Assembly (NCBI GenBank): GCA_947561585.1
Contig: CANNZV010002610.1
Coordinates: 27,007 to 91,006, forward strand
From: Caprella mutica
Taxonomy: Eukaryota; Arthropoda; Malacostraca; Amphipoda; Caprellidae
Reading direction: 5' to 3'
DNA length: 64,000 nucleotides
In this document: positions 1-13,215 of the stretch, one piece after another
How positions within the stretch are numbered: the stretch's first letter is position 1
Layout: every line of letters begins with the position of its first letter
Made by a program: the position numbers and the translations under genes
The notes under the pieces: generated by a model
The model's database searches: none
Seen by the model: only the letters and a program-made list of their open reading frames with translations
Told to the model about the DNA's origin: nothing

Positions 1-3000
1 TTGCAATAAATAAAAAATGTTAAGAACCATTCAATTAAAATATATTAGAACAAATCAATTACTGTTTCAGTAATTATTAGGAGTGAAAAGAATCATTATT
101 TGTATTGAATCTTAAAAGTAAAATGTAATTATGAATTGGTTATAAATTCTTACCTATAAGTCAGTTGGTTTAATACTGTAAATACTATTAAATAAGGACA
201 CTATAATTTGCCACCCAACTATTATTCAATAATAATCTGCCCACTCTGGCTACCCTTCAAAATCAATATTTTTATTCACTGTTATACTCTTAATAATCTA
301 ACAATCGATTGAGACAAGAAGTCATCCAGCACCAGACGTACAGTTCTAAGTTCCTGTAAATTCTTAGTAAATCTAACATTTTCCGAAATGGAGAATACAT
401 ATGGACGGTTTACTGCGCCCTTTTCTTGCTGCACCAAAAGTGTCCGATGAGACTGTCCTTGCAAACCAGATTGCTGTGCGAGGTGCCGGGCGTAGTCCGC
501 AACAATAATAATCATTGTGACCAACAAGAGTCGCTATGACCTTTTGTACACGATTTGCTCTGTACGTCATTGCTTCATTCTATTTCTCATTCAACACTCT
601 CATATAGAGTGAAAATATATAATATCTTCAAAAATTTATTCGATTTTCCAATGAAAAATAAAATAAGAGAGGTATATATTCACCAAATAAATGCATTAGA
701 AACATTCGTAAACAACAGTTTTCCTATAAAAGTATTTGTTAATTGTTAGATTGTTCAAGTTTACTTTTTGTTCAATAAAGTTCATGTAAATAATTTAAGT
801 TCGTGAAGACCAATAAGCATTTCAAATTAAGTAGTGGTATCGATACATCTTTCAAGATTACCTTCACACGCCAGGTTCTATTGAACAGAGTGCCATTTCT
901 CGACTGCTATGTCTGTTTTTGTTGACAGTAAAGAATGAGGTGAAGGGAATCTATCCACGAACACAAGAGACAGAAATAATAAATACCTCCTATACATTGC
1001 TGACCAAGACTGCAAGATCACGCCTAGTCGAGATATCCGACTTTCCATATCGTGGGAGAGTTCACGGACCTCTACATAGGAGAGCTATGTGTGCACCACT
1101 ACCTACTTTGCAAATTGCTCTAGGTGGATCTAGCACTCAATGGATATGTACTCAAGCACTTCATAGTATTAAAGAGCTTCTTCTGTCATTGATGAAAATT
1201 TTAATTTTGGTTAGTTTTATGGATCGCTTGTTAAGTTTAAAGGATATTTTTAGGGTGTATTTGAGATGTAGGGAATAGTTTTATGAGAATCGAAATGATT
1301 TAACTGTTCATTCATTAATCTCACATAAAATTTGCATTTTCATACCAAACCAAAATACATAAAATTAGATTCTAATAAAAATAGAACATATATAACTTTT
1401 CCGACGTTCCACTAGAGATTTTATAGCAACCATAACAATATAAATAATTTAAATGATGAAGATGAACTTTTAACTATAAAACACAGTTAAACAACAGCAA
1501 AACCGGAGTACCATTAGAAACTGCATAACAGTATATCTCATACAAATAAAAATTGCGTTCCGCTTACTTTGTTCCGCAGCAACTAAAGAAGAATATAGAG
1601 AAGAGTCATCACCAGGTATTTAGGTTAAAAGACAATCCAATCAGGAGCGAACCACATCGTGACATCGATTAATTCTGCACCACATATTGCTACTTTTTTA
1701 GAAAATTAGAAAAAAAAAATTACTTTCAAACATTTCTAACAGATTGGAAGTTTTCAACACAAGAGGATGGACTAGATTTGGAAATTTAAGAAATGGTAAT
1801 TCTTATATAAACCAGTTAAATTTGAATGATTTCATCCAAATTTGAAAACCAATGATGAGTTTTGTAGATTGGCCAAGTACCTAGTGCGGAGAGTTTACCT
1901 ACAGTGAACGCTTGGTCAACCACGCGGTTAGATTGACGAAGCGATGCTGGTCAACACACCTCATGTGTTATTTTATAAAATGGGATTGTCTGGTGAGCAT
2001 TAAACAGATAAAATCAACTTCTAGATTCGACCAAATAAGAATACAAGAGTAAATTGAAATGGTTATATCATCCTAAGAAATGGTTAAATAATAAATATAT
2101 ATATGACAGTTGGTAATATATTAAACTGTACAAACAAATACTTTTATCTTGAAATTTGTTAGAACATTATTAGTCAACAACCATATTGGTAAAAAAAAAT
2201 ATAGTCCTACACATTGAAACTGATATAATTTTAAGTTAAATGTTGTCAATACAATAACTATTTAAAAGTTAACTAACCCAGTTGTTGCATAAGTTGCTTC
2301 ACCAAGGTAGGAAGGCTGCTTATTGACGTCAAATTTACAGTCTCCATGAACTAGATACAGTGCCGAGAGTTAGTTTAGAAAGTTATTCCCCCTGAGAGGG
2401 GGTATATGTATGTTGATGCCAGCAGATACTTCAGTCTGGTGAACAAAAAAAATATACCGTGTGGAAAGCAGCCAGGTTAAAATATTAACTTTCAGATGAT
2501 ATTGTATAGGTAAGGACAAGCAGCATTAGAAATCGGTTGCAGTGGTAGTCAATTTCTTACATCACTAGTTATTTATTTATCAATAGAACATTCTGTGTGG
2601 ATAAAATAACTTGTCAGCAACTAAACCAGGTTCAGATGAAAACAAATTTGTCGAAATTAACATCAATAGCACATTCGGTTAGCTAACTTAGCTTGCAATC
2701 GATACATTCTTCATCTCCCGTATGAGTAGATTGTTCCATCCCCACCCCGGTCTAAGAGGTGACGCGAATTCAGTAGCTGTGTCTGCAAACTGTTCTGCCT
2801 TCGTAACTAACGGTGCTGTGTTCATTCAATGGAAAGGGGTGGTGCTACAAAAGGAACTCTTGTGGAGGAACAGAAGGAGGACAACTATCAGTTAAACATG
2901 TTGTTTAATTGCTAATGAAATGCCTAGTTAAGATTTATTAGGAATTGTTTTAAATAGTAAGGAAATTTAACTAGAAACTAACTATATTCAATGATTTCTT

Positions 3001-6000
3001 AAATACCTATTCAATTCCGCTAAAACAATCCAATTGCATATTGTTTTGATGAAATGATTAAGCAAATTATGGCTGGTAAGTGTTAGGTAAGTTATGTAGG
3101 TATATGTATGTCATACACAATATACACATTCCAGATCTCCAGGATGGAAATCCCCACCTAACTATTTTGATTGCACTTTGATACTGAGACTGAAAATGAA
3201 CTTAGAAACAGAATTAGGAAGATTATTTGAATAGAACATACAAATTTAGATTATCCTTCATTTGAATTGTAATGTTTTGAATTTGGAGGACTCAAACCTC
3301 TTCAGAGCCTGTGATCTAATGTTTATGAGGTTGTTGCTCCGGTGGTACAAGGTTGTCCTGTATGTAGGACTTTATATTATGTGATTTTGATGGTAAGCAC
3401 CAAAGTTATAGCTAATGTACTATCAATAAGATCACATTGGAATTAAACACTTACTAAAGTAGTGAAGTTAGCTCTCAAATAAGATACAGTTGATGGTAAA
3501 ATAAGATATGACAATTCTGCTGCAAATGTCCTTGTTGAGTGTAGCAGAACTGATAAAAAAAGAGCATCACGCTCATTACATGTGATTATATATCAAGAAA
3601 ATATAAACCAATAAAATAAGCGAGATAGTTAATGAACCATTTATTAAATATAATTCAATATTAATTTTCCTAATATGTTTATTATCACTATTTTTAACCA
3701 AATTTTTAACAAACATCACTTCCATTAACAGTTAATATTTTAAACAAACTTATATTTTTCAATCACCAACAGCTTATTTATTAAACTATTTTTTTGATAT
3801 CATATACAGTACATATAAACATCACTACCAATAGCAGCAAATAGTTTCAACAAACCTATAGTTTTCAATCACCAACAGCCTATTCCTCCAATAATTCTTA
3901 TCCTGCACGAAGAACAAGAAGGATTGATGACTAGTTGCGAAGCGTGTATGGGGTGAACAGCATTTATTTCTTTGTCTGTGCATCTTCAGGTCACTCGCAT
4001 GTTGGTTCAATTCAACCGATAGGCACACGCCAAACATGTGGTTGACTATGCACCTGGATACATGGGCTAAAGGTTAATTGCGTTTTATAATATTCACTCT
4101 ATCAACGTTGCTAACTCCAAGATCAAAACTAACTGTAAGTATCTCGTACGTGCTTTTAAAAATTAAAAGTAGGTACTGTTCAAGTTAAAACGTATCTAGT
4201 TTTTAATAAATGCAGCAGAATAGAGTTGAGTTGCGTCATAAGATCTAATCATCTCTATATTAACAATATCAACTAATCAGGTGCTTGAGCAGATACTGTG
4301 ACTTCTCCTTTGTTGAGGTTATGCGCTCGACACCGAACTAACGGGAAAGAAAAAGAAAAAATACAAAATGAACTTCACTCGATGTGAATGAAATGAACCC
4401 ATCGAACATTAAGAATACCTATTATAGTTTGATTATTTATATCACTCGTGTAATTATTTCAATTGATTGATGTATGTCACGTTGAGTGCCTGGCCTTAAA
4501 GTGTCGTTGATCTGTCTTTGAAAGAGTTCGATGGTCCCGCTTGACTTGCTCTTGCACAACCAACCATCCCTCTCCTCCTTTCTAGTCTCCTCCTATATTT
4601 GAGTTGACGTTTTCACCTCCTAGAGTTCACTTATTAGCGAGAGGTTAACATCATGATATCGTGCACACACAGAGTCACCGGCTGTAGGTACACACACATC
4701 CACCTACCAACTGGCAGGACTATAAACCGTCTGTTAGGGCACGACTTCTTGTTCAGAATCAGGAGTGATCATTGGACATATCACTTCTTAGAGTCGGTGT
4801 GACTGTGTGTGTCTTAGGCCCACGCAAATATATATATAAGTTCAATGTGTATACTAACTTCAAAAATATGAGTCATATTGTCCTTTGCAGCTTGAGGTCC
4901 ATTTTCCTATACATACTTCCTTTATTTAAACTGACTTAAACGTGGCAATGATATATATTATTTAGCGCTTCTGTTTAGTTATTCTACTCACAGAGCGGTA
5001 ATAAGACATATAGCCACGGTGTGTCGGCCAGAACAACAATAACCACCACATCAACTGAATATTGTGCGCGACTTGCTACCAACCACGTGGCCTTGAGTGG
5101 GCGGGGTTTATCTGCGTGAGGTAACTCATCATCACTTTAGATAGGTTTAGATGCTTCGACTACACAATATAGCACGAGTCAGCTGACACACAGTATTTTA
5201 AAACTAATATTTAGTCCTTTCACCTTATTTGAAAATAAAGAGACAGAAAATAATGACTGCACCTTTCTGATGTCGTATATATACCAATACCTTTGAATCG
5301 ATAGTAAACTGTTGCTCACTTCGATGATAAAAAGATTGGATCATTATGACGCAGCATAGATTTGAATTGATCTATTTAAAGAAAGATAATTTTTTATCAC
5401 TACTTGTTAGAACAATGCACGGTCGTGTGCATAATAATCTTATCAATAATACCTACCTTTTTTACTTCTATTCTAGATTCGATGACATGACTTACTATGT
5501 GTTAAATATCAATAAATATCCCCATCTCTATAGACTTTCTGGTTGCATTTTATTTATTGCAATAAGAGTTTAAAAACAAGTCTGCCAACAGTGAATCAGT
5601 TTCTTTAAATAAAATAAATACACACATTCAAAGCACTTGCTTGATATGCAATTTATAGACTTATCAACCTTGAACTTTTTAACGAACAATTTAAATCTAT
5701 TGTCTTTTCGAATACAACCTATATCTATTTCTTGTAATTTTAATTTAAAAAATGGCTCCAAATGTCCATCCACATTGAGTTGCTATCAATCACAATATAG
5801 GATGAGCGTTACTATACATTTCCACACTGAAACATGATAGACTACAACAAAAAAACAATCAATGTTGCTGAATTATACACGCGATTTGGCTTACAATATA
5901 CGAGTGTATCAGCGTCAACCTAAAACTGCCACTGCCTTATGAATAATAAAATAGACGAACTCTGTTACAGCCAGAAAAATAATAGGTAGCTTCATGAAGT

Positions 6001-8049
6001 AGCGCGGTAGGTAGTTAAGAAAATTACTCGTGAAGTTGTGACTTAGAAACTATATTAGAAATTAGAATTCTTACTTTACCTTTATTTTATATACTCAGTA
6101 ATGTTTTAATATACACTAACACGGTAGTTGTACTAGACACTAATCCATATTATGTAAGCAGGAGCATCACATTACCTACCTACCTACACACTAGTACAAA
6201 CGATTGTTGCATATACTAGGTGCAGTAAAGGAAAAATGTGTCCGTAATGATTTTTGACAGTTAACTAATTTCACATTTCCAGAAAGAAACTTTACTAATT
6301 GATATACTTGTAGATATTTTATGAGTACACGACGAAATATTTGGAAACAATAGGAAATTAGAAGACTGTGATTATAAAAATTAACATCACGCGGAGACTT
6401 TAACTTTGATAGTACCTAGATCATAAGGTGCAGTATATATCCAGTTGCTACTTGCACTTATTATGATGAAATAAGATAGCTCATATGGTTATTTTGTTAG
6501 TAGGTTCTATATATTGAACTGATTTTCTAATTACGCAAGAGGTATCCGATGTCATTTTCGTTCTTTTCCTAGTTTAGGATATCTGTGCCTTGAAGTACGG
6601 AATCATCGCTACCTTTTCACGGTATTGGTTATTGGAAGAAATAAACCTAACAAAAAATATTGGGAGTCACTGATATCGTGCATTTATTTCCTGAATTTAC
6701 TTTAGAACATCTATTTATATTTACTGTCGTTATTGAACTTATTTGATTAGAATGGTCTGTTAATGTGAAAATTTTCAATTTGATCAGTTTAACTAGGTAG
6801 CTATTTGGCATGTTTCATTTTAATATTGATCAGTTATCACTCGCATATAAAATGTGTTGAATCAATAGGCACACAAGTGTACCTAAGATATTTAGGTATG
6901 GCTTGATAGCACATCTATAACAGGTGTGCAAAACGCACTGCAATTAACCTGTGTAATTATTAAATAAAGATATATTATTACACAACCAATATTGTATGTA
7001 CCATAATATTGTACTATTGTATTGATTTGAAATGAGATTCACGGAATGTTTTTTGATTTTGTAGTTATTTTGGAAGGTTATTTTTTTTAAATTAAAGAAA
7101 ATCTCAGTTGTAAAATATTGTTTTAATGAATGAATCATCCACTATATTAACACAGAAAAAAATAATCAATAGTAAATATAATTATTAATTTAGGTATAAT
7201 TAAGCTTGGTATAAGAAGATTATTTATCACAAATGTATAATTAAATAGAATAGGGTAATAAATAAAATATTGGATGGTTTCACTTTTCGATGTACAAACA
7301 TAGTTATATATTATTTACTTATATGTTAGAAATTATGGAACCATTCGATATTTCGGATTAGGATATCAATATCTAGAGTCTACTCTAGACGGAAGATTCT
7401 AGAATTACTTTGATGTTAATATATATGGCAACAGTAATATATTACAAATATTTAATAAAATGTTCTGTAGCAGATATAGTTTTTCTCACACATTCGTTAC
7501 ACCATGCTAGAGGTATGAGTAACGTCCGTTAATTGCGTCACCATAGGTAACATGTCACGTTGTACCTATGCAATGACTAATTGGTTACATTTATATTGAA
7601 GAGCTGCTAAATATAGCATTGTATGGTTAAAATAAGTCATTTTATTAAAATGCTAGTATCAGTAAAATCATCATAATTTTACTAGTATAATATTTCTACA
7701 TTAATTTAAAACTAGGTAATAAAATTATTATTTATTTATATTAACAGCATTTAACCTAATTTTTAGATAAGGAAATTTACGCTACATTATATTGAAACAA
7801 CTAAACTAAATCAATAGACTAAATAACTAAACTACATAGCTAACTAAACCAAATAACTATAAAGTAAAGCAAATACTATAATAGGAAGTCTTAAGTGAAT
7901 AGGTGATTTTCAGTGTAATTGAACTGCTATTTTCTTCCTTATGGAGATGCAGTACAGTAACCTAATTAACTCTCTTAATTCCTTGGTATTTTAATTTTAA
8001 ATTTTGCCACTCAATTCGTTGGTATTATTAATATTTCGTAATTATCGAT
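1..8049. other. intergenic, AT-rich; no gene recognised
   Basis: Apart from the weak ORF at 282-570, this stretch has only short open frames with no recognisable protein motif. A few less AT-rich patches (about 900-1200, 2280-2900, 4480-5180) carry no splice-site-bounded frame that I can defend. No tRNA-like cloverleaf was seen. Distal exons with poor conservation cannot be excluded by eye. Confidence 0.5.
282..570 (-). other. possible minus-strand exon-like ORF, unrecognised
   Basis: An 81-codon open frame (stop end at 282) lies in a patch visibly less AT-rich than its surroundings. The peptide is mixed in composition, with a stretch rich in Leu, Val and Arg at its C-terminal half. I recognise no domain. 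No convincing splice acceptor or partner exon is visible, and an overlapping second frame is also open, so this may be chance. It could be a fragment of a gene or of an old transposon. Confidence 0.15.
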
Positions 8050-10608
8050 ATTGCTTACAGTACATTAGTAGGTTCTACTGTACCAATGCTATTGCTTACA
8101 GTACATTAGTAGGTTCTACTGTACCAATGCTATTGCTTACAGTACATTAGTAGGTTCTACTGTACCAATGCTATTACTTACAGTACAGTAGTAGGTTCTA
8201 CTGTACCAATGCTATTGCTTACAGTACAGTAGTAGGTTCTACTGTACCAATGCTATTACTTACAGTAGATTAGTAGGTTCTACTGTACCAATGCTATTGC
8301 TTACAGTACATTAGTAGGCTCTACTGTACCAATGCTATTGCTTACAGTACATTAGTAGGTTCTACTGTACCAATGCTATTGCTTACAGTAGATTAGTAGG
8401 TTCTACTGTACCAATGCTATTGCTTACAGTACATTAGTAGGTTCTACTGTACCAATGCTATTGCTTACAGTACATTAGTAGGTTCTACTGTACCAATGCT
8501 ATTGCTTACAGTACATTAGTAGGTTCTACTGTACCAATGCTATTACATACAGTACATTAGTAGGTTCTACTGTACCAATGCTATTACATACAGTACATTA
8601 GTAGGTTCTACTGTACCAATGCTATTGCTTACAGTACATTAGTAGGTTCTACTGTACCAATGCTATTGCTTACAGTACATTAGTAGGTTCTACTGTACCA
8701 ATGCTATTGCTTACAGTACATTAGTAGGTTCTACTGTACCAATGCTATTACATACAGTACATTAGTAGGTTCTACTGTACCAATGCTATTACATACAGTA
8801 CATTAGTAGGTTCTACTGTACCAATGCTATTGCTTACAGTACATTAGTAGGTTCTACTGTACCAATGCTATTACATACAGTACATTAGTAGGTTCTACTG
8901 TACCAATGCTATTGCTTACAGTACATTAGTAGGTTCTACTGTACCAATGCTATTGCTTACAGTAGATTAGTAGGTTCTACTGTACCAATGCTATTGCTTA
9001 CAGTACATTAGTAGGCTCTACTGTACCAATGCTATTGCTTACAGTACATTAGTAGGTTCTACTGTACCAATGCTATTGCTTACAGTAGATTAGTAGGTTC
9101 TACTGTACCAATGCTATTGCTTACAGTACATTAGTAGGTTCTACTGTACCAATGCTATTGCTTACAGTACATTAGTAGGTTCTACTGTACCAATGCTATT
9201 GCTTACAGTACATTAGTAGGTTCTACTGTACCAATGCTATTACATACAGTACATTAGTAGGTTCTACTGTACCAATGCTATTACATACAGTACATTAGTA
9301 GGTTCTACTGTACCAATGCTATTGCTTACAGTACATTAGTAGGTTCTACTGTACCAATGCTATTGCTTACAGTACATTAGTAGGTTCTACTGTACCAATG
9401 CTATTGCTTACAGTACATTAGTAGGTTCTACTGTACCAATGCTATTACATACAGTACATTAGTAGGTTCTACTGTACCAATGCTATTACATACAGTACAT
9501 TAGTAGGTTCTACTGTACCAATGCTATTGCTTACAGTACATTAGTAGGTTCTACTGTACCAATGCTATTACATACAGTACATTAGTAGGTTCTACTGTAC
9601 CAATGCTATTGCTTACAGTACATTAGTAGGTTCTACTGTACCAATGCTATTACATACAGTGCATTAGTAGGTTCTACTGTACCAATGCTATTACATACAG
9701 TACATTAGTAGGTTCTACTGTACCAATGCTATTACATACAGTGCATTAGTAGGTTCTACTGTACCAATGCTATTACATACAGTACATTAGTAGGTTCTAC
9801 TGTACCAATGCTATTACATACAGTGCATTAGTAGGTTCTACTGTACCAATGCTATTACATACAGTACATTAGTAGGTTCTACTGTACCAATGCTATTACA
9901 TACAGTGCATTAGTAGGTTCTACTGTACCAATGCTATTGCTTACAGTACATTAGTAGGTTCTACTGTACCAATGCTATTGCTTACAGTACATTAGTAGGT
10001 TCTACTGTACCAATGCTATTGCTTACAGTACATTAGTAGGTTCTACTGTACCAATGCTATTGCTTACAGTACATTAGTAGGTTCTACTGTACCAATGCTA
10101 TTACATACAGTACATTAGTAGGTTCTACTGTACCAATGCTATTACATACAGTGCATTAGTAGGTTCTACTGTACCAATGCTATTGCTTACAGTACATTAG
10201 TAGGTTCTACTGTACCAATGCTATTGCTTACAGTACATTAGTAGGTTCTACTGTACCAATGCTATTGCTTACAGTACATTAGTAGGTTCTACTGTACCAA
10301 TACTATTGCTTACAGTACATTAGTAGGTTCTACTGTACCAATGCTATTGCTTACAGTACATTAGTAGGTTCTACTGTACCAATGCTATTGCTTACAGTGC
10401 ATTAGTAGGTTCTACTGTACCAATGCTATTACATACAGTGCATTAGTAGGTTCTACTGTACCAATGCTATTACATACAGTGCATTAGTAGGTTCTACTGT
10501 ACCAATGCTATTGCTTACAGTACATTAGTAGGTTCTACTGTAGCAATGCTATTGCTTACAGTACATTAGTAGGTTCTACTGTACCAATGCTATTACATAC
10601 AGTACATT
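8050..10608. repeat. 41-bp minisatellite, 62 full copies plus 17 bp
   Basis: The unit starts ATTGCTTACAGTACATTAGT and ends CTGTACCAATGCT, exactly 41 bp. The first unit starts at 8050 and the last partial unit at 10592. The distance of 2542 bp is exactly 62 x 41, so the array has no net indel. Units differ by a few diagnostic changes: GCTTA or CATAC near the start, CATTAG, GATTAG, CAGTAG or GCATTAG in the middle, and GGTTCT or GGCTCT. Each unit contains an inverted repeat, TACAGTA to TACTGTA. The array has no long open frame on either strand. Confidence 0.97.
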
Positions 10609-12920
10609 CCTTGACTATAAAAGGGTCGATTATTTAGAGTATTGGGTTACAATCTTATTCAGTGATTCTCAACTTTGATTTAACATTGATAGTTAATTAT
10701 ATAGTTCACATACACATGTTAGTTGTGTTTGTTTTTATACATATGAATAAGCACAGCGTTTATACACACACTTTCATAATTCAAGATAGAACATAGAAAT
10801 GTTGTTTGTACTTTTTCATATCATTTGATAGATGTTAAATTAGCTGTAATGTATAATTACAGAGTTGATATATTTCATTATATAAATGTCTCTTATAATT
10901 TATATAAAGATTACTTAATAACAAAATAAACTCATGGAGAAAATATTTCTTTCACTAACACTAAAAAAATCACAATTACAAATTAATAATTTCAGTCATT
11001 TCAATTGACTTTGTCCACTGGATTATAAAATTTGTTTACTTTTCATAATAATACTGTGTTTTAACCACATATATTATCAATGTATAAATACCTTGTATGC
11101 TACTTTTCCATAAGTATATATAGTCCTGAAAGTAGACACCCGCATGATGCTTATCACGTTCTTCTCTGCGATATTGATCTACAGTATTCTGATTTAGCAA
11201 ATGAACTGTTAATAAAAAGTAATCACATTTCAATTGTTTGATCATAACCAACAAATAGAATAGATTTCTAATAAAGAAAAATACAATTTACAGCCTGCCT
11301 ATAAATCACTGTACGAAAATCAAATTAATTTAATCAATTATTTTGATATTGAATTGCAGCTGTTTAATTCAGATAAAAAGATATAGGCCCCATTTTTGCT
11401 GTAGAGTTCACTGCACTTTAATGGGATATAAATACAAACACTTATTATTGCTTGTTATCTAGTTCTTTTTCAATATAAATAAATAGTAATATAGAGTATT
11501 GCAGTAACCTATTTGCAACTAGTCTCATCTAGTATATTCCTATTCCATGCATTCCCGGTAATGAAATATATTGAGTTTGTAATTTTTTAATAGTTGCAAT
11601 GCACATCTCCAGTGAATTTACCTAGCATATGCCACTATAGAATTGGTCTCCCATTCCGCTCTGTGTGGGTTTTTATAGATCTTTTCAATGGAAGAACAAA
11701 AGCAAAGAATGTCTACTCTATTGTATTAAAACCTTCCTCCCTTCGTAGTAAAGCAATGCTTCCTGAAGATGCTTGTACAAACCATCTCACTTTCTATTCC
11801 AATTTAGATATTTAAAGCTAGTGAGAACTTAGATGTCAACTCTACACTTTTCAACACAATGTGCGTTTTTTTCTGTTGTTCAGGTCTTGATGAGAAATGA
11901 ACACTAAAATGCTGGTCTCGAACACATAGAGAAATTCTCATTGCCATAATTTTGTTACTCAGTTATTTAATGGCTTAGATATCCCCAGAGTATTCGTTGC
12001 TAAGCGATTTGTCTGTGTATCATTCAAAAGTGTTCTCATCATGTACGGAAATATCATCCAATATTGAAGTAATTACCACTATATACTGTCGATCGGGAGC
12101 TTTGAGTTTAATCCAATCTCCTGGCCAGGAGTAAGATCACTATCTTGAATTCCAAATTTAATCGTATGCATCTTCTAACAAACCTTTCCGTTATATTGAA
12201 CTCTAGGGATATAAATACTTGAGAAAAGGACATGTCCAATGGAATGGACATGTCCACCTTACTGCAAAACTAAAGGACACTAAACATAATGAATAGTTGA
12301 TACTTTTTATAAAATATAGTCAATGTTATTAGTATTTCAGTTATCTGTAATAGATGACTACTCAATTCTGCAAATCCTGGTATACCTACTGACCAAGATT
12401 CTTTAATAAGTCAACAACTCTAGATACTAACTAAATTAGGTATCACAATTGAAAAAAAAAAACGTTTTCATAAGCCTACTCGACATCAACCATGAGTAAC
12501 CATAATGTTTTCACACAAGCCCTTGTATTTTTCATCTCTGTTACTGATGACAAGTTCACACAAGTGAACTATTAGCCAGGTAAACATTGTCCTCTTCTGT
12601 GTTGTATAGGTACCTGTACAAATCATAACAGTGCTTCACTCCATATCTTGCTATGAATTCTATTTAAATAACCATACAATCATTAAAATTCATTTAATAT
12701 TCAAAATGATCTGCTTATCTGTGAAGGCAATTACATAGGTGTTTTATGAAATACAATATATGTAGTTCGTGAGAGAATTGTTTACATAAACATTGAATTG
12801 TTGGCTGTAGAATGACGGGGAACGTTACCTACCTGCTCCATTGAAAGAATCTGCCGCTCAAATGATCTCTCCTTCCCAACCTACTTCGCGTGGGAAAAAA
12901 AAGAGTGCAAGACAGTATTA
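10609..12920. other. intergenic, no gene recognised
   Basis: AT-rich sequence between two tandem arrays. The short open frames at 11036-11254 (minus) and 11594-11815 (plus) have no recognisable motif and no splice signals that make them credible exons. Confidence 0.4.
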
Positions 12921-13215
12921 GGGGGGATGAGGTAGAAATGAAGAGACGCTCTTCGACTTCTGTGGAGATAGGAGAGTTTGAGAGAGAATTAGGAGGATGA
13001 GGCAAAAATGAAGAGTCGCTCTTCGACTTCTGTGGAGATAGGAGAGTTTGAGAGAGAATTAGGAGGATGAGGCAAAAATGAAGAGACGCTCTTCGACTTC
13101 TGTGGAGATAGGAGAGTTTGAGAGAGAATTAAGAGGATGAGGTAGAAATGAAGAGACGCTCTTCGACTTCTGAGGAGATAGGAGAGTTTGAGAGAGAATT
13201 AAGAGGAGGATCAGG
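12921..13215. repeat. 70-bp tandem repeat, about four copies
   Basis: GATGAGG anchors recur at 12926, 12996, 13066 and 13136, exactly 70 bp apart. Every unit contains GAAGAGACGCTCTTC (one copy has GAAGAGTCGCTCTTC), a 6-bp inverted repeat with a 3-base loop, followed by a purine-rich tail. The copies differ at only a few positions, so the expansion is recent. Purine bias is strong on the plus strand. Confidence 0.93.

Noticed and set aside
919..1278. 119-codon plus-strand frame
   Set aside because: No recognisable motif, no splice signals at its edges, and composition close to random. A chance frame is more likely.
8050..10608. CRISPR-like array
   Set aside because: There are no unique spacers. 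The units are directly tandem 41-mers, and the context is eukaryotic.
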